From: Noviherbaspirillum galbum
GTDB taxonomy: Bacteria > Pseudomonadota > Gammaproteobacteria > Burkholderiales > Burkholderiaceae_D
Assembly: GCF_010974945.1 (NCBI RefSeq)
Contig: NZ_JAAIVB010000034.1
Coordinates: 36,700-100,699, forward strand
Reading direction: 5' to 3'
DNA: 64,000 bases
Under the pieces are notes generated by a model. It saw nothing but the letters and a program-made list of their open reading frames with translations. It made no database searches and had not been told where the DNA came from. The position numbers and the translations under genes were made by a program. Within the stretch, counting starts at the first letter, position 1. Every line of letters begins with the position of its first letter. Below are positions 28,090 through 38,019 of the stretch, in pieces.

Positions 28090-28641
28090 TCAATGAAGAT
28101 AGGATCGGGGCAAAAACAGGTTTTCCATGTTGCTCTTCAAGTGCGAAGCAAGCCCATTGCTGATGACCTTCGCGTCGCAAAGCTTGTCGGCAAGGGATGA
28201 GTACGCTCGCGTCATCGCCGGACCCAGCATTTTATCCGCACGCGCTTTTTCAAACAGTGCGCCGCGGTCGGCATGCCCCGAGGGCGGCAACATTGCCTGC
28301 ATCAATCTTTCACCATCAGGTTCATTGCGCGGATCCTTCAGTTCATTGAAGACCTGCATGGCAATGCCATCGAAATCGGCTGGCGATGCTTTGAGAAATC
28401 GGGCGACGACGGATTCCTGGCTTCCGGAACCGGCCAAGTTTTGCTTGAAGATGGGTGCCGTGCCGTTAGCTTGGGCGGTGCGCGCCATGCGGTCCGGAAC
28501 GTCTCTTGAACCGGCACCGAAGATGCCTTCGTTCATGGAATGCTTGACGGCGGAAGACTCGCCGCCTCCGCCGTCCGGTGTATCTACGGCAGGCGTCAAG
28601 CCAACCGCAACGGTCGTGCTTTGGGAAATCGGGTTGGTCAT
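28090..28641 (-). CDS. Unrecognised small soluble protein with Ser/Thr/Gly-rich N-terminus (candidate effector B)
   Basis: 183 residues, no recognised family. It begins MTNPISQSTTVAVGLTP and continues through a Gly/Asp/Ser-rich stretch (VDTPDGGGGESSAVKHS), with no hydrophobic signal. The C-terminal 100 residues look helical (VVARFLKASPADFDGIAMQVFNELKDP, DRGALFEKARADKMLGPAMTRAYSSLADKLCD). Its GC content is visibly below that of the neighbouring aminotransferase gene. The promoter at 28697-28746 matches copies A, C and D. Function unknown; a type III-like secretion signal is suggested only by composition. Confidence 0.68.
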   Translation of the reverse strand: MTNPISQSTTVAVGLTPAVDTPDGGGGESSAVKHSMNEGIFGAGSRDVPDRMARTAQANGTAPIFKQNLAGSGSQESVVARFLKASPADFDGIAMQVFNELKDPRNEPDGERLMQAMLPPSGHADRGALFEKARADKMLGPAMTRAYSSLADKLCDAKVISNGLASHLKSNMENLFLPRSYLH

Positions 28642-28696
28642 GGCGGGTCGTCCAGCAAAGTCAGATCAAGAACGGCGCATCCGCACCGGCGCTGAC

Positions 28697-28746
28697 AATG
28701 TACCCAGGCGTCTTACCCCACCCCATGAAAATTAGCCGGGACTAAT
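28697..28746 (-). promoter_or_regulatory. Shared effector-type promoter, copy B
   Basis: On the minus strand ATTAGTCCCGGCTAAT (28746 to 28731), exactly 28 bp, then TACATT (28702 to 28697). The -10 is 55 nt before the start codon of candidate effector B. Confidence 0.73.
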
Positions 28747-28779
28747 CTTCCGTCCCGGCTCGGCTCGTTCCCCGCCTGC

Positions 28780-29973
28780 TTACAGCTTCGACGCGATCAG
28801 CTTGCCCAGCTTCGCGACGCCTTCGCGGATCTTCTCCGGCGGCACGGTGACGAAGGACAGCCGCAACGTGTTGTGCTCAGCCTCATTCGCATAGAACGGC
28901 GCGCCCGGGACGAAGGCGACGAGGTCGGCGATGGCTTCGTCCAGCAGCTTCATGCTGTCGATGTGCTTCGGCAAGGTCAGCCAGAGGAACATGCCGCCAG
29001 CCGGCTTGGTCCAGGTGACGCCGGCGGGGAAGAACTCTTCCAGGGCGTCGAGCATGGCCTGGCACTGGTCGGAATACAGCTTGCGGATGGTGGGAATGTG
29101 CTGGTCGAGAAAGCCATCCTTGATGACCTCGTGCACCACCATCTGCGTGAGCTGCGCGGTGTGCAGGTCGGCGGCTTGCTTGGCCTGTTCCAGCTTGCGG
29201 ATCAGCGGCACCGGGGCGACCACGTAGCCGAGGCGGATGCCCGGGGTGAGGACCTTGGAGAACGAGCCCATGTAGATCACGCCCTGCGGATTCATGTTCA
29301 GCATGCGGGGCAGCGGCTCGCCGCGGTAGCTCAGCGCGCCGTAGGGATCGTCCTCGATCAGCGGCAGGCCGAGGCGGGCGCAGGCCTCGACCAGGGCAAG
29401 GCGTCGCTCGAGCGGCAGGGTGCGGCCGGTCGGGTTCTGGAAGTTGGGCAGCGAGTACAGCATGCGCGCGCCCTGGCCGATGGCGGCCACCTGGTCGGGC
29501 AGCAGGCCATGCTCGTCTCCGGGCACGGATACGAATTCGGGGCGGTAGACGGAGAAGGCCTGCAGGGCGCCGAGATAGCTGGGCGTCTCGACCAGCACCT
29601 TGCTGCCTTCGTCGACCAGTACCTTGGCCAGCAGGTCCAGGCCCTGCTGCGAACCGGACACCATCAGCACCTGCTCGGGCAGGATCTTCGCGTCGGCGGT
29701 GGAGAGCGATTGGGCGATCCACTCGCGCAGGGGACCGTAGCCGTCGGTCGGGCCGTACTGGAGAGCGACCTTGCCTTGCTGCGACAGCACCTTGTCGAAG
29801 GCGGCCTGCATGCGTTCCACCGGGAAGGTGGCGGGGGAAGGCAGTCCGCCGGCGAAGGAAATGACTTCCGGGCGTACCGTGACCTTCAGGATTTCACGGA
29901 TGACTGAGCTCTGCAGCTGTTGTGCGCGTTGCGAAAACTGCCATTGCATCGGGGTGGGGTGTTCCATTTTCAT
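28780..29973 (-). CDS. PLP-dependent aminotransferase, LysN/2-aminoadipate aminotransferase-like
   Basis: A 397-residue class I/II fold aminotransferase. Visible are ISFAGGLPSPATFP, VSGSQQGLDLLAKVLVDEG, YSLPNFQNPTGRTLP and the PLP-binding lysine in MGSFSKVLTPGIRLGYVV; the C-terminal FVTVPPEKIREGVAKL is typical of the MocR-like aminotransferase subgroup without the GntR domain. GAGAGAGAC stands before the MKMEHPTPMQW start; two further Mets (29967 and a more upstream one) are possible. A RidA-family gene lies about 190 nt upstream on the same strand, fitting an amino-acid degradation role. The substrate is not certain. Confidence 0.87.
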   Translation of the reverse strand: MKMEHPTPMQWQFSQRAQQLQSSVIREILKVTVRPEVISFAGGLPSPATFPVERMQAAFDKVLSQQGKVALQYGPTDGYGPLREWIAQSLSTADAKILPEQVLMVSGSQQGLDLLAKVLVDEGSKVLVETPSYLGALQAFSVYRPEFVSVPGDEHGLLPDQVAAIGQGARMLYSLPNFQNPTGRTLPLERRLALVEACARLGLPLIEDDPYGALSYRGEPLPRMLNMNPQGVIYMGSFSKVLTPGIRLGYVVAPVPLIRKLEQAKQAADLHTAQLTQMVVHEVIKDGFLDQHIPTIRKLYSDQCQAMLDALEEFFPAGVTWTKPAGGMFLWLTLPKHIDSMKLLDEAIADLVAFVPGAPFYANEAEHNTLRLSFVTVPPEKIREGVAKLGKLIASKL

Positions 29974-30165
29974 GCTTGTCTCTCTCTCAAAATCGCGGGA
30001 GGCCATGCCGTTCTGCCCGCATGCTTGCCCTGCCCGCTCGTGGCGGGCCCTGGCGGCGCGCGCCGGGTGGGCGTGCGCCGTGCGTGTCGACGCTGCCCTG
30101 CATTATCGCCCATCGCCGCCGGCGCAGAAAGCGGCTTCGGCATGATCGGATGGGCGCATGGCCGT

Positions 30166-30624
30166 TCAGGCAAGCTCGGCGATCAGTTCGATTTCCACGC
30201 AGGCGCCGAGCGGGATCTGGGCGACGCCGAAGGCGGAACGGGCATGCTTGCCCTGCTCGCCGAAGACTTCGCCGATCAGCTCGGACGCGCCGTTGGTCAC
30301 CAGGTGCTGCTCGGTGAACTCGCTCGTCGAATTCACCAGGCTCATCACCTTGACGATGCGGCGCACGCGGTTGAGGTCCCCGCCGCAGGCCGCCTGCAGG
30401 GTAGCGATCAGGTCGATGGCGACGGCGCGCGCGGCCTGCTTGCCTTCGTCGGTGTTCATGGTCTTGCCGAGCTGGCCGACCCAGGGCTTGCCGTCCTTCT
30501 TGGCGATGTGGCCGGACAGGTAGACGGTATTGCCGCTCTGCGCATACATGACGTAGGCGGCGGCGGGCGCGGAGACGGCGGGCAGTTCGATGTTCAGCGA
30601 TTTCAGTTTGTCGTAAACGGACAC
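30166..30624 (-). CDS. RidA/YjgF/YER057c family protein
   Basis: A 152-residue protein of the RidA superfamily, larger-subgroup type. It starts with a GTG (encoding the M of MSVYDKLKSLNIELP) preceded by CGGAG at good spacing; the frame continues upstream but lacks such a site. Conserved regions are AQSGNTVYLSGHIAKKDGKPWVGQLGKTMNTDEGKQAAR and LNRVRRIVKVMSLVNSTSEFTEQHLVTNGASELIGEVFGEQGKHARSAFGV. Canonical RidA removes reactive enamine/imine intermediates; this branch is less well characterised. The threonine dehydratase gene 1 kb away makes such intermediates, so a functional link is plausible. Confidence 0.88.
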   Translation of the reverse strand: MSVYDKLKSLNIELPAVSAPAAAYVMYAQSGNTVYLSGHIAKKDGKPWVGQLGKTMNTDEGKQAARAVAIDLIATLQAACGGDLNRVRRIVKVMSLVNSTSEFTEQHLVTNGASELIGEVFGEQGKHARSAFGVAQIPLGACVEIELIAELA

Positions 30625-30707
30625 GGGTGACTCCGAAAAGAGGGGTTGACCGGCAAGGCGGAATTGGTGGCTGGATGGCTCCATGCCCAAAACCGTCGAT
30701 TGTACCT

Positions 30708-31589
30708 TCAGCGCCTGACCGACATGCGCCTGCCGACGGCAACGACGGCGATGACGGCAAGGGCGAACAGCAACTGGACCGCGTCGAGGTGCTCGCCCAG
30801 GATCACGGCCGCGCCCGCAAGGGTGAGGAAGGGCTGGATCAGCTGCACCTGCCCGACCCGGGCGATGCCGCCGAGCGCCAAGCCTTTATACCAAAAGAAG
30901 AACCCAATAAACATCGAAAATACGGACACATAGCCGAATCCTATCCAGGCCCGCGGCGACGCCTCGACCCCATGCCGCCAGCACAGCCAGGCGGTGACGG
31001 GCAGCAATACCGGCGCGGACAGCACCAGCGCCCAGGAAATCACCTGCTGCCCGCCCATAGTCTGGGACAGGCGCGCGCCTTCCGCGTAGCCCATGGCCGC
31101 CAGCACCACGGCGGCGAACAGGGCCAGGTCGGCGGACTGCAGGCCGCCGGCGCCCTGCCAGACGGCAAATCCGACCACGATGCCGCTGCCGAACAGCGCG
31201 GCGATCCAGAAGCCGAGGGAGGGACGCTCGCCGAAGCGCAGCGCGCCGAACATCGCGGTCGCCAGCGGCAGGATGCCGAGCACGACCGCGCCGTGCGAGG
31301 CGGGCACGTGGCGCATCGCGATGGAAGAAAACACCGGGAAGCCGACCACCACGCCGAGCGCGGTCACCGCCAGCGCGCGCCACTGGCGGGCCGTGGGCCG
31401 CGGCGCATCCAGGTACCACAACAGGATGGCGGAACCGACCGCCGCCACCACCGCCCGCCCGAGCGCCACCAGCACCGGGTCGAGCTCGGCCACGGCCATG
31501 CGCGTGAACGGCAGGGTCAGGCTGAAGATGGCGACGCCGGCGGCGCCCAGCCACATACCCTTGCTTTCCTGGCTCATCGTCGCGCTCAT
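30708..31589 (-). CDS. EamA/DMT family transporter
   Basis: A 293-residue inner-membrane protein with about ten transmembrane helices arranged as two EamA repeats (GVAIFSLTLPFTRMAVAELDPVLVALGRAVVAAV and ADLALFAAVVLAAMGYAEGARLSQTMGGQQVISWALVL). The ATG overlaps the TGA of the dehydratase gene (ATGA), so it is translationally coupled to it. Members export or import amino acids and metabolites; coupling with a threonine dehydratase suggests an amino acid or related compound. The start MSATMSQESKG is chosen for the overlap; MPDMSATM three codons upstream is the alternative. Confidence 0.88.
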   Translation of the reverse strand: MSATMSQESKGMWLGAAGVAIFSLTLPFTRMAVAELDPVLVALGRAVVAAVGSAILLWYLDAPRPTARQWRALAVTALGVVVGFPVFSSIAMRHVPASHGAVVLGILPLATAMFGALRFGERPSLGFWIAALFGSGIVVGFAVWQGAGGLQSADLALFAAVVLAAMGYAEGARLSQTMGGQQVISWALVLSAPVLLPVTAWLCWRHGVEASPRAWIGFGYVSVFSMFIGFFFWYKGLALGGIARVGQVQLIQPFLTLAGAAVILGEHLDAVQLLFALAVIAVVAVGRRMSVRR

Positions 31590-32584
31590 GTCAGGCACTC
31601 CTCTCGTTGCTGCAGGACCTCTGCGAACTGGTCGTGGTCGACGTTGCCGCCGCCCAGCGGCAGGCCGATGCGCTTGCCCTGCAGGCGGTGCCGCTGCTGC
31701 ATGGCGGCGGCCAGCGGCGCCGCGCCCGCGCCCTCCGCGACGTTGTGGGTGGACAGGTAATACAGGCGCATCGCCGCAGCCACCTCGTCATCGGTCACCG
31801 ACACGACGTCGTCCACGTAGCGCAGGATCAGGTCGAGCGAAGCCTGGTCGGGCACGCGGCAGGCCATGCCGTCGGCGAGCTTCGTGCTGACCGGCGATTC
31901 CAGTTTCGCGCGGCATTCGAACGAGAGCTTGTAGGCCAGCGCATGCGCCGACACCACGCCGACGATGCGTGTCTTCAGGCCGAGCGCCTCGCGCGCCACG
32001 ATCGCGCCGGCGATGCCCGAGCCCTGGCCGATGGCCACGAACACGGTATCGAGGTCAGGCCGGGCGCTGAACAATTCCATCCAGTAGCTGGCCACGCCAT
32101 TAACCAGGTCGGCATGGAAGGAAGGGATCATGTGCAGGCGCCGGGTTTCGGCGAGGTGGATGGCATGCTCGCGGCTTTCCTGGAATTCGTCGCCATGCTC
32201 GATGAGGTCGACGCCGAGCGCGCGCATCGCCGCGTTCTTTTCCTTGCTGTTCCCGCGCGGCACGACGATGGTGGCGCGGATGCCGTGCCGCCGCGCTGCG
32301 AAGCCGACGGACTGGCCGTGGTTGCCGCGCGTTGCGGAAATCACCCCGGCGACCTGCGGCGCGCGCCGTGACAGGGCATGCAGGTAAACCAGTCCGCCGC
32401 GTACCTTGAAAGCGCCGGTGGGCGTGTGGTTTTCATGCTTGACCCAGGCCTCGGCGCCAAGCGCCTCGCTGAGCAGCGGCCAGGCGTACTGGGGCGTGGG
32501 CGGCATGGCCGCGTACACGATGCGGGCGGCGTCTTCGAGCTGGTCGCGGCTGGGGAGCGAGCGGGAGGAAAGCGTATCGTGCAT
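31586..32584 (-). CDS. Threonine/serine dehydratase-like PLP enzyme
   Basis: A 332-residue fold-type II PLP enzyme. The Schiff-base Lys lies in HTPTGAFKVRGGLVYL, the phosphate loop is QGSGIAG, and ISATRGNHGQSVGFAARRHG carries the usual Asn/Gly motif. GVDLIEHGDEFQESREHA and PLGGGNVDHDQFAEVL are also typical. Catabolic threonine dehydratases of this size make 2-oxobutyrate without an ACT domain, and none is visible here. It is the first gene of a two-gene operon with an EamA transporter, divergent from a MocR-type regulator that probably controls it. Confidence 0.88.
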   Translation of the reverse strand: MHDTLSSRSLPSRDQLEDAARIVYAAMPPTPQYAWPLLSEALGAEAWVKHENHTPTGAFKVRGGLVYLHALSRRAPQVAGVISATRGNHGQSVGFAARRHGIRATIVVPRGNSKEKNAAMRALGVDLIEHGDEFQESREHAIHLAETRRLHMIPSFHADLVNGVASYWMELFSARPDLDTVFVAIGQGSGIAGAIVAREALGLKTRIVGVVSAHALAYKLSFECRAKLESPVSTKLADGMACRVPDQASLDLILRYVDDVVSVTDDEVAAAMRLYYLSTHNVAEGAGAAPLAAAMQQRHRLQGKRIGLPLGGGNVDHDQFAEVLQQREECLT

Positions 32585-32624
32585 GATGGTTGCCCTTCGT
32601 TGGTGGTTCGACTATCCTAATCGA

Positions 32625-32650
32625 AGCAACCAGTACAGTACCAATACACT
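32625..32650. promoter_or_regulatory. Possible MocR operator in divergent intergenic region
   Basis: The 99-bp gap between the dehydratase and regulator genes holds the near-repeats CAGTAC and AGTACC followed by AATAC (32628-32645). MocR proteins commonly bind direct repeats between their own gene and a divergent target. Assignment is tentative. Confidence 0.35.
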
Positions 32651-32683
32651 TTGGCAAATAATCCTGAACACTGTCACGGCAAC

Positions 32684-34180
32684 ATGACCAATACACCCCG
32701 AGCCAATGACAATGGCAACGCCCGCCGCCCCGCCGCGGAACTCAGCATCGCCGCGCCGCAAACCCTTACGCGGGAAGGCGGCGATTCCCTCGTGGACCAG
32801 ATCGTGCGCTCGATCGAGGCGCGCATCGACGACAAGCTCCTGCGCAGCGGCGCGCGCATGCCGTCGATCCGCCAGTTCGCCGACCTGCATGGCGTATCGC
32901 GCTTCACCGTGGTGGAAGCCTACGACAGGCTGGTGGCGAAGGGTTACCTCGATTCCCGGCGCGGCTCCGGCTTCTACGTGCGGGAGCGCGCGCCGCTGGC
33001 GGCGCCGGTCGCGGCGCGGGCGGTCGACGCGGCTCCGGCCCAGCTCGACGTGGTCTGGCTGGTGCGCAACATGTTCCGCCAGCAATTGCCTCCGGGTCGC
33101 ACGCCGGGGTCGGGCCTCCTGCCGGGCGACTGGCTGGACGGCGAACTGATCGCCAACGGCCTGCGCGCGATCAGCCGGCAGAACCAGAGCCAGCTGCTGC
33201 AGTACGGCAATCCCCAGGGCTTCCTGCCGCTGCGCCAGCAGCTCCAGCTCAAGCTGGCGGAACTCGAGATTGCCGCCACGCCCGAACAGATCGTCACCAC
33301 CTCGGGCATCACCCAGGCGCTGGACATCGTGGCGCGCCACTTCACCCAGCCGGGCGACACCATCTTCGTCGACGACCCGGCATGGTTCCTGATGTTCGGG
33401 TCCTTCGCCACGATGGGCACCAAGGTGGTCGGCATCCCGCGCCTGCCCGACGGCCCGGACATCGCGCGGCTGGCGGAGCTGGCGGCGATCCACAAGCCGC
33501 GCCTCTACGTGCTGAATTCGGTGCTGCACAACCCGACCTCCACCTCGCTGTCGGCGGCCAAGGCCTTCCAGGTGCTCAAGATCGCCGAGCAGCACGACAT
33601 CACCATCGTCGAGGACGACATCTACTGCGACCTGCATCCCGGCCCGCAGGTGCAGCCCGCCACCCGTATCGCGGCGCTTGACCAGCTCAACCGGGTAATC
33701 TACCTCGGCGGCTTTTCCAAGACCCTGGCGGCCAACCTGCGGGTCGGCTTCATCGCGACGTCGCCCGAAATGGCCAAGCGCCTGTCCGACCGCAAGATGC
33801 TGTCCACGCTGACCACCTCCGACATCGGGGAACGCATCGTCTACAAGATCCTGTCCGAGGGACATTACCGCAAGCACGTCGACCGGCTGCGCGGCAAGCT
33901 CGACGGCGTGCGCGACAAGACCTTCAAGCAGCTAGAGCGCATCGGCATGCGCATCGACATCGCCGCGCCGGCCGGCCTGTTCGTCTGGGCCGACGCCGGC
34001 TGCGACACCACGCTGCTGGCGGAAAGGGCGCTGGAGGAACACATCCTGCTCGCGCCGGGGGCGCTGTTCTCGCCGAGCCAGCTTCCCTCCACCCGGATGC
34101 GGATCAACGTCGCCTCGATGTCCGACATGGCGGTGCTGCGCTTCTTCGAACGCGAGATCGGGCGGCTGCAGGGCAAGTAA
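32684..34180 (+). CDS. MocR-family transcriptional regulator (GntR HTH fused to aminotransferase domain)
   Basis: 498 residues. The N-terminal winged helix spans about residues 30-100: SLVDQIVRSIEARIDDKLLRSGARMPSIRQFADLHGVSRFTVVEAYDRLVAKGYL. The C-terminal class I aminotransferase-like domain includes VTTSGITQALDIV, VEDDIYCDLHPG and the PLP lysine in YLGGFSKTLAANLRVGF. Such regulators sense PLP or an amino acid. The divergent dehydratase-transporter operon is the natural target. The ATG at 32684 is chosen over an upstream TTG at 32651, though its ribosome binding site is weak. Confidence 0.92.
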   Translation: MTNTPRANDNGNARRPAAELSIAAPQTLTREGGDSLVDQIVRSIEARIDDKLLRSGARMPSIRQFADLHGVSRFTVVEAYDRLVAKGYLDSRRGSGFYVRERAPLAAPVAARAVDAAPAQLDVVWLVRNMFRQQLPPGRTPGSGLLPGDWLDGELIANGLRAISRQNQSQLLQYGNPQGFLPLRQQLQLKLAELEIAATPEQIVTTSGITQALDIVARHFTQPGDTIFVDDPAWFLMFGSFATMGTKVVGIPRLPDGPDIARLAELAAIHKPRLYVLNSVLHNPTSTSLSAAKAFQVLKIAEQHDITIVEDDIYCDLHPGPQVQPATRIAALDQLNRVIYLGGFSKTLAANLRVGFIATSPEMAKRLSDRKMLSTLTTSDIGERIVYKILSEGHYRKHVDRLRGKLDGVRDKTFKQLERIGMRIDIAAPAGLFVWADAGCDTTLLAERALEEHILLAPGALFSPSQLPSTRMRINVASMSDMAVLRFFEREIGRLQGK

Positions 34181-34291
34181 AATTTCCGGCTATGCGCCCT
34201 TGAAATCCGGCCAGGCGTCCCCAAGTTCCCGCCGATGCGAGGGAAGCGGTTCCGCTTCCCTCCTCCCTTTCCACCGACAATTGAGGAAAAA

Positions 34292-36199
<1,908 letters not shown>

Positions 36200-36232
36200 T
36201 CTGACTCCGCTTGCCATTCCCGCAGCCATCCC

Positions 36233-36312
36233 GTCATCCCCGCGAAGGCGGGGATCCCATTCCGCGTTTTTCCGGACAACCGAAATGGGATTCCCGCCTT
36301 CGCGGGAATGAC
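36233..36312. repeat. Inverted pair of CCCGCGnAGGCGGG-type repeats after htpG
   Basis: Two oppositely oriented copies, 36233-36263 and 36282-36312, separated by an 18-bp spacer. Together they can fold into one long hairpin and may act as a terminator between convergent genes. Confidence 0.88.
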
Positions 36313-36341
36313 AAGTATTGGGCGACCGCGCCCGGATATCT

Positions 36342-36821
36342 TCACACCCCCGCAACCACCCCGCCCCGGCTCCGCTCCACCTCCGCGAGCACCTCCCCCG
36401 GCGCCACCACGCCACCCTTCCCCCGCACCACCCCCTTCGACGTCCCGACCGCAACCAGCCGGTCCCCCGCCATGAAGGTATGGGTCATGTAGAAGAACTT
36501 CTCATCCCAATGCGTCAGCGTCAGCGAGACATGAAAGCGCTCGAACAGCTTGAGCGGCTTCTTGTACGTCATGGTGTGGTCGGCGATGATCGGCATCCAG
36601 CCTTTCTTCACCATGACCTTCGCCAGTCCGGTGCGGATGAAGAGATCGACACGGTTCAGGTCGCAGATCGTCAGGTAGCGGCCGTTGTTCATGTGCATGT
36701 TGATGTCGAGGTCGTTCGGCAGCGTCAGCAGCCGCAGCCGGCTCTCGGTCTTGCCGATGGGCAGGCGCTCACGGAAGAGCGACAGCAGGTACACGTAGAT
36801 CATGCGGAAGAGCAGGCTCAT
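36342..36821 (-). CDS. Acyl-CoA thioesterase-like hotdog protein
   Basis: 159 residues of the 4HBT_2/thioesterase-like family. Key segments are LPNDLDINMHMNNGRYLTICDLNRVDLFIRTG, holding the usual Asn and Met-rich turn with the catalytic-type Asp region, and GWMPIIADHTMTYKKPLKLFERFHVSLTLTHWDEKFFYMTHTFMAGDRLVAVGTSKGVVRGKGG. The N-terminus (LFRMIYVYLLSLF) is hydrophobic, perhaps a membrane anchor. It lies 23 nt after a second hotdog gene, and both are divergent from a TetR regulator. The substrate is inferred to be a fatty acyl-CoA. Confidence 0.82.
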   Translation of the reverse strand: MSLLFRMIYVYLLSLFRERLPIGKTESRLRLLTLPNDLDINMHMNNGRYLTICDLNRVDLFIRTGLAKVMVKKGWMPIIADHTMTYKKPLKLFERFHVSLTLTHWDEKFFYMTHTFMAGDRLVAVGTSKGVVRGKGGVVAPGEVLAEVERSRGGVVAGV

Positions 36822-36844
36822 GTCGGACTCCGTTCGGTGCTTGG

Positions 36845-37279
36845 TCAGCGCAGGTTCATCGTGATGCGCGCGGTGAAGACATGCTTGCCTTCGGTGTCGT
36901 AGGCGTCCACCGGCACCTCGACGTTGCCCGTGCCGTCCCAGGCGACCGACTCGCCATTGGCCACCACGCGCATGTCGGTCTTGGCCTTGGCGAGGTATTG
37001 CACCGTCATGCCCACCGGGATCCATTGCCGGCCCTCGGGAATCGAGACCGTGGTCATCGTTCCGGCGGCGAGTTCGGCGGCGTTGCACAGGGCGATCGCA
37101 TGCACCGTGCCGATGTGGTTGTGGACTTCGCGGCGGTTCGGAAAGCTCACCTCGGCGTAGCCCGGCCGCAATTCCCGGAAGGTCGGGGCGATGGTCGAGA
37201 AGTAAGGCGCGAAGCTGCCGACAGCCTTGCTGAAGGCCTCGTTGCCCATGGATTGGTACAGCGCGAGCGTCTGGTTCAT
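36845..37279 (-). CDS. DUF4442/PaaI-like hotdog-fold protein
   Basis: A 144-residue probable thioesterase. The core helix region is VHNHIGTVHAIALCNAAELAAGTMTTVSIPEGRQWIPVGMTVQYLAKAKTDMRVVANG. The HNHIG...N-A-A-E pattern recalls the DUF4442 and PaaI groups. It is the first gene after the tandem operator at 37375-37404, followed by the second hotdog gene after 23 nt. Acyl-CoA hydrolysis in lipid metabolism is the likely role. Confidence 0.83.
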   Translation of the reverse strand: MNQTLALYQSMGNEAFSKAVGSFAPYFSTIAPTFRELRPGYAEVSFPNRREVHNHIGTVHAIALCNAAELAAGTMTTVSIPEGRQWIPVGMTVQYLAKAKTDMRVVANGESVAWDGTGNVEVPVDAYDTEGKHVFTARITMNLR

Positions 37280-37374
37280 GTCCTTGGTCCTTGCTTGGAT
37301 AATGATGAAATGGAGGAGGCACTTTGCCTGGCGACCCGGCTTGCGCTAACGTGTCGACCAGTGCAGTAAAGGCA

Positions 37375-37404
37375 CTAGAATATTATTCTAGAATATCATT
37401 CTAG
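37375..37404. promoter_or_regulatory. Tandem overlapping palindromic operator for the TetR regulator
   Basis: Two 17-bp palindromes, CTAGAATATTATTCTAG (37375-37391) and CTAGAATATCATTCTAG (37388-37404), overlap by the shared CTAG. They lie about 33 bp before the regulator start and 96 bp before the divergent hotdog operon. This is a textbook position for autoregulation and control of the neighbouring operon. Confidence 0.85.
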
Positions 37405-37437
37405 TCAAACGCGTCGAACGACTTGAAGGCAACGACC

Positions 37438-38019
37438 TTGGAAAAGAAAAGCAGAAAGCAGGAAATCCTGGATGCCGCCCTCGCCTGTTTCACCGAGAAC
37501 GGCATCGAGGCCACCACCATCGACATGATCCGCGAGCGCTCCGGGGCGAGCGTGGGCAGCCTCTATCATCACTTCGGCAGCAAGGATGCCATCGCCGCCG
37601 CGGTCTACATCGCCGCGCTGGATGAGCATGGCGACCTGCAGCGCCGGCACCTTTCCGGCGTCGGCAGCGCGGAAGACGCGGTGAAGGCGCTGGTGCATGC
37701 CTACGTCGACTGGATCGCGGCGAACCCCGACAAGGCACGCTTCGTCCTCTACAGCCGCGGCGTGGTCTCGCGGGGAGAGAGCGCCGCCGACCTGGCGGCG
37801 CACTCGAAGGCGCGCGTCAGCGAGATCAAGGCCTGGTTCAGGAAGTACATCGAGGAAGGCAGCGTGCGCGACTGGCCGCTGGAATGCTATGGCTCGCTGA
37901 TCACCGGGCCGGCGCATGACTACGCCCGCCTCTGGCTCTCCGGGCGGGCGAAGACGGACATCAAGGCCTACCGCGAGATCTTCGCCGATGCGGCCTGGAA
38001 CGCGGTGCGGAGCGCCTGA
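37438..38019 (+). CDS. TetR/AcrR family transcriptional regulator
   Basis: 193 residues. The N-terminal helix-turn-helix is RKQEILDAALACFTENGIEATTIDMIRERSGASVGSLYHHFGSKDAIAAAVY. The C-terminal ligand domain is helical (VKALVHAYVDWIAANPDKARFVLYSRG...). Start choice is uncertain. No ATG fits. TTG at 37438 has GAAGG 8 nt before it and gives the usual N-terminal length; TTG at 37423 would add 5 residues. It is divergent from two hotdog thioesterase genes with the operator between them, and it abuts the next gene end to end (no intervening bases). Confidence 0.9.
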   Translation: MEKKSRKQEILDAALACFTENGIEATTIDMIRERSGASVGSLYHHFGSKDAIAAAVYIAALDEHGDLQRRHLSGVGSAEDAVKALVHAYVDWIAANPDKARFVLYSRGVVSRGESAADLAAHSKARVSEIKAWFRKYIEEGSVRDWPLECYGSLITGPAHDYARLWLSGRAKTDIKAYREIFADAAWNAVRSA

